Source of the DNA: Candidatus Nitrosopumilus salarius BD31
Lineage (GTDB): Archaea > Thermoproteota > Nitrososphaeria > Nitrososphaerales > Nitrosopumilaceae
Reading direction: 5' to 3'
NCBI RefSeq assembly: GCF_000242875.2
Contig: NZ_AEXL02000090.1
Span: 94,717 to 158,716 of the forward strand
Length of the DNA: 64,000 nucleotides
In this document: in pieces, positions 29,190-37,474 of the stretch
Layout: each line of letters starts with the position of its first letter
Position numbering within the stretch: position 1 is the stretch's first letter
Position numbers and translations under genes: made by a program
The notes under the pieces: model-generated
What the model saw: only the letters and a program-made list of their open reading frames with translations
What the model was told of the DNA's origin: nothing
Database searches by the model: none

Positions 29190-29732
29190 TTAATCAATTT
29201 TATTTCTTAAAATTTGGAATATGTTGCCCATATCTGGATCTGAATATAATAAAAAATATGTTTGACTGGCAAGATATGTGTTGTTGAATCTGTAAATAAC
29301 TGGATTTATTTCCGATAACATATTTCCAATAGTGATCTTCTTATCTTGAAATTGATTTAACAAATTAAAAAATTGTTCTTTTTCTAACTGGCTAAAATTT
29401 TTAGAAAAAAATCCAAAGATATGCATTATTACATTACTATGTGTTTTAATTGTAGGGACACTATCGAGTGAAATTTTTAAATGTTCTTCATATTCTGCAA
29501 GTATTTCTGAAAATGACACTTTTTTATTGCTTGCCACAATGTTACCTAAAATCTTTAATTCGTTTTGATTGTGTGCCATTATCATGTATTTGTTCATTGC
29601 CTGAAATGAAATCAAGTCTTTTATCTTATTGCTTTTTTTTACATCTTCAAATCTTTCCAACACAAATTCTTTAGCATCGCTTTCTGAAATTTTTCTAATC
29701 TCCTTGCTTTTGGATTCTTGTGTTTCATTCAC
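29190..29732 (-). CDS. DUF1722 (YbgA-type) domain protein
   Basis: 180 residues. Residues 45-160 show the DUF1722 pattern: YMIMAHNQNELKILGNIVAS, TIKTHSNVIMHIFGFFSKNF, LEKEQFFNLLNQF and ASQTYFLLYSDP. In bacteria this domain occurs as YbgA next to photolyase and as the C-terminal part of DUF523-DUF1722 proteins. The N-terminal DUF523 is absent here. Convergent with nreA and seven bases apart. Function is unknown; a link to DNA repair or light is suggestive only. Confidence 0.8.
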   Translation of the reverse strand: MNETQESKSKEIRKISESDAKEFVLERFEDVKKSNKIKDLISFQAMNKYMIMAHNQNELKILGNIVASNKKVSFSEILAEYEEHLKISLDSVPTIKTHSNVIMHIFGFFSKNFSQLEKEQFFNLLNQFQDKKITIGNMLSEINPVIYRFNNTYLASQTYFLLYSDPDMGNIFQILRNKID

Positions 29733-29783
29733 TTTTCAAGTTCATTCTGATTTGCATATAAAGAGAAACAACTTAATTTCACA

Positions 29784-29860
29784 TTACCACTAGATCTTGT
29801 TATTCTGATTTGTTTTTTAAAAGTTACCACTAGAATGTAATTTGGCACTAGCTTAAATAC
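29784..29860 (+). promoter_or_regulatory. promoter with three CACTAG elements before the WW-repeat protein gene
   Basis: TTACCACTAG at 29784-29793 and 29824-29833, and TTGGCACTAG at 29842-29851, the last running into CTTAAATA (29852-29859), whose centre is 27 bases before ATG 29882. Predicted leaderless transcript. Confidence 0.6.
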
Positions 29861-29881
29861 CATCATTGATTAATCGTAACA

Positions 29882-30781
29882 ATGAAAACCACAATAACTG
29901 CAATAACTACGATACTTCTGGTTGCTTGGACTGCTTCATATGCTTATGCGGAAGTTCCATCTTGGGTAAAGAACAACGCAGGCTGGTGGGCCGATGGAAC
30001 TATTACTGAATCTGAATTTCTATCTGGAGTGGCATTTTTGATAAATGATGGTATTATCATTGTACCTCAAACATCCGTTGTCTCTCAGAGTGATGAAGGA
30101 GTTCCATCTTGGGTAAAGAACAACGCAGGCTGGTGGGCCGATGGAACCATAACTGATGGTGAATTTGTCAATGGAATACAACATCTGATTAAGATTGGAT
30201 TAATTTCAGTCGCTAATTCTGATTCATCTGAAATGAATTCCCAGGACCTGCAAACTCCTGATTCTGAATTGACAACACTTGAGGCAGAACTAGAAAAATG
30301 CTCTGAAATCAAAGTGGGTTACAAAAGATTAGATTGTGAAAAACCTCTCAAAAAAGCAATTACCTTATACCAGTATAAGACCAATGCTCAGAAATTTGAA
30401 ATTGGTCCTATAACATACTATTGGTTTGGTGTCGGTTCTGAAGGTAACGAATTTGTAATTAACCCCTCAGGACAAGCTATCCTCTCAATTCGTATGTTAG
30501 CTGAGAACACAAGTTCAAAAATCACTGCTATGCATTGCACAAGCCCCTCTATATGCAGCTATGATGTATGGGATGGATCAAAGGCATTCAAATATTCTGG
30601 AATGGACTTTACCAGTGGGGAAATTGTGTTGAATCCAGGTGATTCTAGAGAATTTAACATTCTCTTTGGTCCAAATATTGGATATGGTGGAACAAAGTTT
30701 GAATACGATTCTTCAAATACATATTATTTTAGAATCAATGAACCCTTTGGAAGCACAAACATTCTTCTAGAATTGGAGTAG
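29882..30781 (+). CDS. exported protein with two WW-helical repeats
   Basis: 299 residues. Signal peptide MKTTITAITTILLVAWTASY AYA, then two nearly identical 34-residue repeats at about 24-58 and 71-105 (VPSWVKNNAGWWADGTIT and ESEF/DGEF endings), an acidic linker, and a C-terminal domain of about 150 residues rich in beta strands with two cysteine pairs (HCTSPSIC). The two repeats share long identical DNA stretches at 29954 and 30101. Probably envelope-located; expression is driven by a CACTAG-type promoter. Confidence 0.8.
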   Translation: MKTTITAITTILLVAWTASYAYAEVPSWVKNNAGWWADGTITESEFLSGVAFLINDGIIIVPQTSVVSQSDEGVPSWVKNNAGWWADGTITDGEFVNGIQHLIKIGLISVANSDSSEMNSQDLQTPDSELTTLEAELEKCSEIKVGYKRLDCEKPLKKAITLYQYKTNAQKFEIGPITYYWFGVGSEGNEFVINPSGQAILSIRMLAENTSSKITAMHCTSPSICSYDVWDGSKAFKYSGMDFTSGEIVLNPGDSREFNILFGPNIGYGGTKFEYDSSNTYYFRINEPFGSTNILLELE

Positions 30782-30838
30782 CCTCTCCTTTTTTCTTTTT
30801 ATTAAAACTCTGATTTGGTCTGTACATTTAATGAGATG

Positions 30839-30848
30839 AATTAAATCC
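30839..30848 (+). promoter_or_regulatory. TATA box of the DUF432-MscS operon
   Basis: AATTAAATCC is centred 28 bases before ATG 30872, consistent with a leaderless transcript. Confidence 0.45.
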
Positions 30849-30871
30849 AAGACTGCTATGATTGCTCGTAT

Positions 30872-31627
30872 ATGAGTAGTGATAATTCAGAATCTACCTT
30901 ATCTGATTATGGGATTTATAAAATCAGTGAAAAACATGAATTCACGCTACCTGACATTGAGATCAAAATTGAAAGAATAGGAGAACATGTTTTTTCTTAC
31001 ATTCGAAAAGATGCTGAGGATAATATCCTCAAAAAAATAATTCCGATCACCTCTTCTGATTTGACTATCGAGTTATGTCCAATTAGACCATTAAATTATC
31101 CTGCTCACAGAACTAATCATGTTTATTTGGATTTTGAATCTCCTATCTTTCTATCTAAAGATTCAGCTGCCACCGTTTTTGTTAGGTGTCCGATAGAAGT
31201 TGGGATATTTTTAGTCCATGATGGGCATAAAGACTCTCTTGATTGGTTCACATGTGATCCTTTGAACTCTAGATTTTGTTTATATGGTACTCCTGAGTCT
31301 GGTACTCTTTGCAAATATATGAATTCTGAAATAGTTGAATCATATGACGACTCTATACCTTTTCAAAATGCAGTTTTAAAAATAGATATTAAAAACGAAT
31401 TATCCAGAGGGGTCACAGTTTCAAAAATTGTTTTTCCGATTACTGGTAACTCCATATATTATAAAAATTCTAAAGCAATAGTTGATTCATTGACTGCAAC
31501 TTTTAAGAAAAAACTAACTCTTGAAATTATTGATGTTGATTCAATTATGATCCAGACTGATTGGATTAAATCTCCAACATATGAGCAAAGTGAAAGCATA
31601 AAACATATGGATATGGGTGTTGATTGA
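30872..31627 (+). CDS. DUF432 family protein
   Basis: 251 residues, no signal peptide or membrane helix. The pattern (YGIYKISEKHEFTLPDIEIK, IELCPIRPLNYPAHRTNHVY LDF, RCPIEVGIFL, FCLYGTPESGTLCKY) matches archaeal DUF432. Its TGA overlaps the ATG of the MscS channel (TGATG), so both are made together and probably act together, for example as a cytoplasmic partner of the channel. That role is inferred from linkage only. Confidence 0.78.
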   Translation: MSSDNSESTLSDYGIYKISEKHEFTLPDIEIKIERIGEHVFSYIRKDAEDNILKKIIPITSSDLTIELCPIRPLNYPAHRTNHVYLDFESPIFLSKDSAATVFVRCPIEVGIFLVHDGHKDSLDWFTCDPLNSRFCLYGTPESGTLCKYMNSEIVESYDDSIPFQNAVLKIDIKNELSRGVTVSKIVFPITGNSIYYKNSKAIVDSLTATFKKKLTLEIIDVDSIMIQTDWIKSPTYEQSESIKHMDMGVD

Positions 31628-32451
31628 TGGCATTTGAATTTCTACAAAGTTTAGCTGATATAGAAATCACCGGCGGACTGACTCTTCTTTCTTTGTTTAT
31701 TGGTGGGATTATAATGGGAGTGGGAATTATTATTGCAAGGACAATCCGACTTTTATTTACAAAATATTATGCACCAAAACTTCCACAAGATACTGCAAAA
31801 AACTTCGGCAAGCTAATTTATTTTGGAATAATTATTTTATCATTTTTAGTTTTTACATCTACCACAGGTGTTGATTTTTCCGGCTTACTTGTTGCAGGTG
31901 GGATATTTGGAGTTATAATTGGTTTTGCCACCCAATCTGTTGTCTCAAATTTGATTTCAGGCATTTTCTTGATGATAGAAAAACCTGTAAAACAAGGTGA
32001 TAAAATTGAAATTCCTGGGTCTGATGTTACTGGAACATTATTGGATATTAGCACTTTTTCTGTCCGTGTAAGAAGATTCGATGGTACCATTATTCGTGTT
32101 CCGAATGAATCTTTTTTTACATCAAATATTCGGTCACTTTCTTCAACTCCTGTAAGAAGATCTGAGGCAATTGTTGGAATTGCATATAAGGAAGATATTG
32201 ACGGCGCAATATCTGTAATTGAAAAACAAATTCGCAAATCTATGGCATTTGTTTTAACCTTACCAAAACCTGAATTTCGAATTAGTGCTCTTGCTGACTC
32301 TAGTGTAAATATAGAAATCTTGGTATGGCACCCTAGAGATGACTGGGATCAAGTAGGTCCAACATTACTTAAGGTTGCTAAAAATGCCTTAGATGGCGCT
32401 GGAATTGAAATTCCATTCCCACAGCGTGTAATATGGCAAGCAAAGGAATAA
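31627..32451 (+). CDS. mscS: small-conductance mechanosensitive channel (MscS family)
   Basis: 274 residues. Membrane helices at about 18-42, 60-78 and 84-110; the last is the pore helix with LVAGGIFGVIIGFATQSVVS, followed by the beta domain GDKIEIPGSDVTGTLLDIST and the C-terminal alpha/beta part. It opens under membrane tension and releases solutes during osmotic downshock. Start taken at ATG 31627; TTG one codon earlier would also work. It ends five bases from the convergent gene. Confidence 0.95.
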   Translation: MAFEFLQSLADIEITGGLTLLSLFIGGIIMGVGIIIARTIRLLFTKYYAPKLPQDTAKNFGKLIYFGIIILSFLVFTSTTGVDFSGLLVAGGIFGVIIGFATQSVVSNLISGIFLMIEKPVKQGDKIEIPGSDVTGTLLDISTFSVRVRRFDGTIIRVPNESFFTSNIRSLSSTPVRRSEAIVGIAYKEDIDGAISVIEKQIRKSMAFVLTLPKPEFRISALADSSVNIEILVWHPRDDWDQVGPTLLKVAKNALDGAGIEIPFPQRVIWQAKE

Positions 32452-32455
32452 AAAA

Positions 32456-32740
32456 TTATTTTTCAATAACCTTTGATTGATATTTCTCTGCTCTTCTTTT
32501 TTTAATTAATGAATACATGATCATTCCAACATTGATGATGGAAACAATTTCGATTAGATCTACTCCGTAAAGGAACCAATCAATCACAGGATGAATTCGT
32601 GACACAATTCCTGCCTCTAACATAATATCCGCATTCCATATCATATGCGGAACTTGAATGAATTGTATTATTGCAATGAGAACGACACTACCCAATATCT
32701 TATTTTCATACCAATTCCAGAATCTATTCCATGGATTCAT
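32456..32740 (-). CDS. small two- or three-helix membrane protein
   Basis: 94 residues. Tryptophan-rich start MNPWNRFWNWYENKILGSVV, hydrophobic segments at about 15-35 and 52-80, and a basic tail (KKRRAEKYQSK). No family recognised. The layout with an aromatic N-terminus and cytoplasmic lysines suggests a small inner membrane protein. Convergent with mscS. Confidence 0.65.
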   Translation of the reverse strand: MNPWNRFWNWYENKILGSVVLIAIIQFIQVPHMIWNADIMLEAGIVSRIHPVIDWFLYGVDLIEIVSIINVGMIMYSLIKKRRAEKYQSKVIEK

Positions 32741-32983
32741 AATTAATTTAGTTATTTGTGTGTATTAAAGGCGATGAAAATTAGATGGAACTAATTAGAC
32801 TGGACTAAGTTATAAAAAATACTAGTTAGCACTAGTTATTGTTTTAAGCACTATTCATATACCAAAAATGAAAATAGATACTATGAATTTAAAATTTATT
32901 CAAAAATATAATAATTATAAAAAATTCCGGCACTTTTCATCTTGAATCTGGCTAGACTTTTTAATTAACTTGAGGTGTCTGTG
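32741..32983. other. AT-rich intergenic region
   Basis: No gene seen. It holds a CACTAG element in TTAGCACTAGTTATTG (32827-32842) next to ACTAG (32821-32825), and very AT-rich DNA around 32880-32935 that would carry promoter elements for both flanking genes. A GAGGTG Shine-Dalgarno (32972-32977) precedes the glycosylase. Confidence 0.5.
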
Positions 32984-33313
32984 TTGAGAATTTGGGATGT
33001 CCCACCTGAAAAACTATGCCGAAATCACCTTCTAGGAGAACATCGTGAACTACATGCAATGTGGGTTGTGATTACACAAAAGAAAAAGGGTTATTCAAAG
33101 CACCCTGAGACAATTAGATGGAAAGGAAAACTACGTGCGATGTATTTCAGGCATGAAGATTTGGTCAAAGAAATGTCTTCTAGGGGATATGTGCATAAGA
33201 GCCCTCTCGATAAACGAAAAGCTACTGGAAAGTCTATTCAAGATGTTTACGTTGATTCTCCTCTAAAACAAATATTGATTCTGAAAGCAAAAGGTTGTGG
33301 TTGCAATGTCTAG
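32984..33313 (+). CDS. pyrimidine dimer DNA glycosylase / AP lyase (T4 endonuclease V-like)
   Basis: About 109 residues from TTG 32984 (MRIWDVPPEKLCRNHLLGEH); this start gives the family's canonical N-terminus and is six bases after GAGGTG, whereas GTG 32975 would overlap that site. Family motifs: LLGEHRELHAMW, KGYSKHPETIRWKGKLRAMY, RHEDLVKEMSSRGY and HKSPLD. It would excise UV-induced cyclobutane dimers using the N-terminal residue as nucleophile after Met removal. Ends in a CGCNV cysteine tail. Confidence 0.85.
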   Translation: MRIWDVPPEKLCRNHLLGEHRELHAMWVVITQKKKGYSKHPETIRWKGKLRAMYFRHEDLVKEMSSRGYVHKSPLDKRKATGKSIQDVYVDSPLKQILILKAKGCGCNV

Positions 33314-33458
33314 TTTTATTTGTATTTAGGAATTATGTGTTTTTGGCTGATAATGTAATTCGTTGTAAAAGTTGGCACTGAAAAAATAGTAGTTCTGATT
33401 AATAATAATATTTTGAAATTTATGTTATGAACAATTGCGTTTTACAGGAGTTATTTCT

Positions 33459-33557
33459 ATGAAAAGTTATGTTGAATCTGTAATTGTTTTTTCAACGATG
33501 GCTGGTGTTCTTTTACCTGCTAGACTCTTTTTTGTTCAATATGTTTCATCTAATTGA
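33459..33557 (+). CDS. possible 32-aa single-helix membrane peptide
   Basis: ATG frame MKSYVESVIVFSTMAGVLLP followed by ARLFFVQYVSSN, with GGAG ten bases upstream. One hydrophobic helix with a charged start suggests a small membrane peptide such as a respiratory-complex accessory subunit. No family recognised; alone in a 260-base gap. Confidence 0.5.
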   Translation: MKSYVESVIVFSTMAGVLLPARLFFVQYVSSN

Positions 33558-33573
33558 TTTACTGTGTTTGCTT

Positions 33574-34962
33574 CTAATTTTCTGCTTTGATGTTTTCTTT
33601 TTTCATCCAAATTGTTCGTTCTTTATGATCAATTAATTCTACACCTATTTCATTTAATTTGTCTCGGATTTTATCTGCATCTTCAAACTTTTTCTCTTTT
33701 CTTAACTCTACCCTGTTTTTAATCAACTCGTCTATTTCATATTTTTCATTTTCAGTTATTTCCGGAATAACTAATCCTAAAATTTTCATCATTCTCTTAA
33801 TCTCTGCTTTGATGTTTTCTGCATCTCTCTTACCTATCTTTTCTTCAGCTGCTAATCTATTCCCTTCTTTGATTAATTGGAAGAATGCTGATAATGCCAG
33901 ATGGGTATTAAAGTTATTTTCTAGAGCATTGTCAAATTCTAATCCCATTTTTTTAATTATTTCATCTATCTTTTCATCACTTTCAGAGGCAGCATGAATT
34001 AATTCATAGTAACATGTCTCTACCTGTCTCCATTTCACAAGATTTTCTTTTAGTAATTCATCTGAATAATCTATTGGCTTTGAATAATGCCCTGATAAAC
34101 AAAATAATCTGATTACGTTGGATCCCCAATTCGCTAGTACATGTTTGATTGATTTAACATTCCCTATAGATTTTGACATTTTTTCACCATTGATTGTTAC
34201 CATTCCTACATGCATCCAAATTTTGGCAAATGAATTTCCTGTACATGATTCCGATTGAGCAATTTCATTTTCATGATGTGGAAAAATAAGATCTCTTCCT
34301 CCCCCATGTATGTCAAAGTTTTCACCGAGATACTTTATGCTCATTGCAGAGCATTCAATGTGCCATCCGGGTCTGCCTTTCCCCCATGGGCTATCCCAAA
34401 CTGGTTCAATTTCTGAAAACTTCCATACGGCAAAATCCAGTGGACTCTTTTTTAACTCATCAATTTCTATTCTTGATCCTGATTGAAGTTCATCAATTTT
34501 CTTTTTAGATAATTTCCCATATTCTGGAAATTTAGATACTTCGAAATATACTCCATTCTTTGACGTATATGCAATTTCTTTTTTCATTAACTTTTCAATA
34601 AATTTAATGATGTCTTCTATGTGTTCTGTTGCTTTCGGATAATTTGTTGCTCTTTTTACATTCAATCCATCAAAATCCGTAAAATAATTTGTAATGTATT
34701 TTGTACTAATGGTGTTTGCTGATACATTCTCTTCATTTGCACGGTTAATTATTTTATCATCAACGTCAGTAAAATTTTGAATAAATTCAACTTCTATTCC
34801 TTTACTCTCGAGATATTTTCTTAAAACATCAAAAACTATGATTGTTCTTGCATGTCCTATATGTGATTCATCATAAACTGTAACCCCACAAAGGTAAATC
34901 CTTACTTTTTTTGAAATATCTACAGTTTGTTCTAAATTTGATAATGTATCTTGAAGTTTCAT
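33574..34962 (-). CDS. cysS: cysteine--tRNA ligase
   Basis: 462 residues from ATG 34962 (MKLQDTLSNLEQ), the usual N-terminus for CysRS and one base after the nadE stop; an ATG 14 codons upstream, inside nadE, is unlikely. Class I motifs: CGVTVYDESHIGHARTI, the zinc site with WHIECSAM and HHENE, and KMSKSIGN. It charges tRNA-Cys (EC 6.1.1.16). Tightly coupled with nadE upstream. Confidence 0.97.
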   Translation of the reverse strand: MKLQDTLSNLEQTVDISKKVRIYLCGVTVYDESHIGHARTIIVFDVLRKYLESKGIEVEFIQNFTDVDDKIINRANEENVSANTISTKYITNYFTDFDGLNVKRATNYPKATEHIEDIIKFIEKLMKKEIAYTSKNGVYFEVSKFPEYGKLSKKKIDELQSGSRIEIDELKKSPLDFAVWKFSEIEPVWDSPWGKGRPGWHIECSAMSIKYLGENFDIHGGGRDLIFPHHENEIAQSESCTGNSFAKIWMHVGMVTINGEKMSKSIGNVKSIKHVLANWGSNVIRLFCLSGHYSKPIDYSDELLKENLVKWRQVETCYYELIHAASESDEKIDEIIKKMGLEFDNALENNFNTHLALSAFFQLIKEGNRLAAEEKIGKRDAENIKAEIKRMMKILGLVIPEITENEKYEIDELIKNRVELRKEKKFEDADKIRDKLNEIGVELIDHKERTIWMKKENIKAEN

Positions 34963-34963
34963 A

Positions 34964-35755
34964 CTAAATCTCGGGTTTTGGAGTTGGTGATCTTTTATGC
35001 TCACTCATAATGTTTAATCTATGTATTTTTTCAATCATGTTTTTGTCAATACCTGTAATCTTTTCTGTTTCTAAAATTGATAATTTTTTATCAAATAAAC
35101 AATACAAAATTGAGTCTACATCCTCATATGAAATCCCTAATTCTTTTTCTGCTTCATGCTCTTTCCACAAATGGGGGCTACTCTTTTTTGAAATCACGTT
35201 ATCTGGTACTCCTAAATGCTTTGCGATTTCCCTTACTTGTAGTTTGTATAATGATATGATTGGAGTTATGTCTGATGCGCCATCCCCAAATTTTGTAAAG
35301 TAGCCAATCAAATACTCACTTTTATCACTTGATCCTAGGACTAGATAGTTCCTAATGTTTGCATAATAATACAAAATATTTGTTCTAACTCTAGCACGTA
35401 GATTTCCTCTAGCTTTTTCATTTGGTTCAAGATACATCGTGTATTCTTTTATGATTGGTTTTATGTCAATCAGCTTATACTCTATTCCAGTCAATGCAAT
35501 CATTTTTAGTGCATCCTCCGTTTCTGTGTTAGGTGTTATTGATGTGTCTGGCATGATTATTGCTAATGTTTTCTCTTTTAGTTTTCTTTTACACAGATAA
35601 GCTAAAACTGCAGAATCTATTCCTCCACTTAATCCTAAAATTAACCCATCTGCATGATTTTTCTCAATCTGATCAAATAAAAATTTCTCAATACTCTCTA
35701 CGGTGTTTGGATAATCCTGATTGATAATTTCATCAATGATATCTTGACTCAACAA
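34964..35755 (-). CDS. nadE: NH3-dependent NAD+ synthetase
   Basis: 263 residues, ammonia-using length without glutaminase domain. ATP pyrophosphatase P-loop LGLSGGIDSAVLAYL (SGGIDS 43-48), IMPDTSITP, and GSSDKSEYLIGYFTKFGDGA. It amidates deamido-NAD+ to NAD+ (EC 6.3.1.5). Use of free ammonia fits the lifestyle. Works with NadM encoded at 42371. Confidence 0.96.
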   Translation of the reverse strand: MLSQDIIDEIINQDYPNTVESIEKFLFDQIEKNHADGLILGLSGGIDSAVLAYLCKRKLKEKTLAIIMPDTSITPNTETEDALKMIALTGIEYKLIDIKPIIKEYTMYLEPNEKARGNLRARVRTNILYYYANIRNYLVLGSSDKSEYLIGYFTKFGDGASDITPIISLYKLQVREIAKHLGVPDNVISKKSSPHLWKEHEAEKELGISYEDVDSILYCLFDKKLSILETEKITGIDKNMIEKIHRLNIMSEHKRSPTPKPEI

Positions 35756-35901
35756 TAACTTTTCAAAATATGCATGAATAAAACTTATGCCTGTTATTGA
35801 TTATGAATTCGTTCATTTTGAACACACACTATTCAATATACCATTTTTTTCTAGTATTATTACAGAATTATCTGTGCCCAACATAACCCATACCAAGCAC
35901 A

Positions 35902-35926
35902 AGGGAAGGGATTTTGTCCCTTCTCT
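35902..35926. other. 10-bp stem hairpin
   Basis: AGGGAAGGGA (35902-35911), loop TTTTG, TCCCTTCTCT (35917-35926): ten pairs with one G-T. It stands seven bases beyond the stop of the minus-strand gene 35933 and about 150 bases before nadE. It is the most stable hairpin I saw outside the rRNA. Possible 3' end signal or RNA processing site; no T run follows on the minus strand. Confidence 0.6.
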
Positions 35927-35932
35927 AATGCA

Positions 35933-36562
35933 TTAAATTTTCCCAACTATTTTATTGCTTAGAAAAACTATTGTGTTGATTGATTCTTGATTATACTCTC
36001 CTTCAACAAGATTTATTCTGATTCTAAAATCCTTTTTAGCACATTCTGAAAATAATAAATCATTTTTGATTTCATTACTTTCTCCATAGTAATCATAGTA
36101 TGCTACCACACAGTTGGGGATTAAATCCAAACCTTGTAAATTCTTTTCAGTTTTCGCGTTTGTTTGTAAGAATATATTTTCTACTGCGTTTTTAGGATCC
36201 CAGTCTGATATCAGGTCTCCCTTCCAAATGAGAACTTGATAGGTGCCAAAATCTTTATGAGCGTAATTGTATGATGTTGAGATTATCTCATTACCTGCAA
36301 TTGTTTTTCTAACTATTATCGGCGACTCTGACTCGAGATATTTTTTAGTCCCATCTGACCATAACAGTCTCCACTCATTTCCTAACTCTCCTTGCTTAGG
36401 AAGAATCTTGGTTGCTTCATCATTCCATTCTATGCTGTCAAATTTTTCAGTTTTAATTTTTAACTTATCTTGAGATTTTGATTCCTGATGAGAATATATT
36501 ATTGAACTTGAAATTATGACGGTTGCAATAACAATGGCTAATCCAATAATTTTGAAATTCAT
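35933..36562 (-). CDS. exported or membrane-anchored hypothetical protein
   Basis: 209 residues. N-terminal hydrophobic helix (IIGLAIVIATVIISSSIIYS) acting as signal anchor, then a soluble domain with IEWNDEATKILPKQGELGNE WRLLW, TISTSYNYA-like strands and two cysteines (NCVVAYY, FSECAKKDF). No known domain. It is followed on the same strand upstream by another exported gene 17 bases away, so both probably form an operon. Confidence 0.65.
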   Translation of the reverse strand: MNFKIIGLAIVIATVIISSSIIYSHQESKSQDKLKIKTEKFDSIEWNDEATKILPKQGELGNEWRLLWSDGTKKYLESESPIIVRKTIAGNEIISTSYNYAHKDFGTYQVLIWKGDLISDWDPKNAVENIFLQTNAKTEKNLQGLDLIPNCVVAYYDYYGESNEIKNDLLFSECAKKDFRIRINLVEGEYNQESINTIVFLSNKIVGKI

Positions 36563-36579
36563 GTAATTTCAATTACTAG

Positions 36580-36990
36580 TTATTGATTCTCTAGAATTTC
36601 AAATGATGTCGAAGCAATTTCCATTCCTTGATATGTTAAAATCACTTCATGAATTCCTATTTGAGAATCTATTGTTATGTGGATCATTGTGTAGATATCT
36701 CCTTTCTTTGAAGCATAAGTGTTGATCTCTTCTTGCGTTTCATCTGGATTGATAATTTGAATTGTAAGTTTGTCTCCTCTGCTGTAATCTTCAACATGGC
36801 CAATAATTGTAATTTCTTCATAATTGTATTTTGATTGAGGCTGTTCAAACCCTTCTACATCTACAGCAATGTATGTGGATTCTTCAAACTCTTCTGCATA
36901 ACCAAACTGTGTTATTCCTATAACTAAAATTCCAAATAATGCTGGGATGATTGTTCTACTTTGCAATAATTTATCTTGTTTTTTTAACAT
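36580..36990 (-). CDS. exported beta-domain hypothetical protein
   Basis: 136 residues from ATG 36990 (MLKKQDKLLQSRTIIPALFG then ILVIGITQFGYAEE), a good signal peptide; the ATG 14 codons upstream would put a charged extension before it. The mature part (YEEITIIGHVEDYSRGDKLT IQI, IHEVILTYQ) reads as one immunoglobulin-like surface domain, as found in many thaumarchaeal exported proteins including 9269. Role unknown. Confidence 0.65.
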   Translation of the reverse strand: MLKKQDKLLQSRTIIPALFGILVIGITQFGYAEEFEESTYIAVDVEGFEQPQSKYNYEEITIIGHVEDYSRGDKLTIQIINPDETQEEINTYASKKGDIYTMIHITIDSQIGIHEVILTYQGMEIASTSFEILENQ

Positions 36991-37108
36991 AAAAACTGGA
37001 TGTGAACATTCCATTTGTGGAATCTGTGACAATTTGTCTTTTCAAAACATTACAAAAATTACGGCTAAAACAATAATGTAATTTCAAAAATTTACGTGTT
37101 TTTTACAA

Positions 37109-37411
37109 TCAAATATCTATGTAGATGCCATCATCTCTTGCCTCTACAGGATATGTTTCAAGTTTTACATCCTTGAGATAGTCGGTTAATTCTCCAGTCT
37201 TGATGTTGTAATGCCAGAAATGCAAAGGACATTCTACAATGTTTCCTTCTAATTTTCCTGGAGCAATTGAGCCATCTTGATGAACACAAAGATCATCCAT
37301 TGCATGATATCCATCTTGATTGAAAATTGCAACTTGTTTTCCATCTATTTTGAATGCTTTGCCTTTCCCTGCAGCAACCGCACCTTTATCGGCAATTTTC
37401 TTCCAAGTCAA
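37109..37411 (-). CDS. Rieske-type [2Fe-2S] ferredoxin
   Basis: 100 residues with both cluster motifs: CVH (Cys42, His44) and CPLH (Cys61, His64), separated by HQDGSIAPGKLEGNIVE. The short soluble form resembles the ferredoxin components of ring-hydroxylating dioxygenases or NirD, rather than membrane Rieske subunits. A TTG start is used; no ATG lies upstream in frame. Electron carrier for an unknown oxygenase or reductase. Divergent from ahcY, with only 63 bases between. Confidence 0.9.
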   Translation of the reverse strand: MTWKKIADKGAVAAGKGKAFKIDGKQVAIFNQDGYHAMDDLCVHQDGSIAPGKLEGNIVECPLHFWHYNIKTGELTDYLKDVKLETYPVEARDDGIYIDI

Positions 37412-37474
37412 TATTTTTCTGATATGTTTGTCATTTATTTACATTCGCATGATAGAATTTTATAGCCTTATGCA

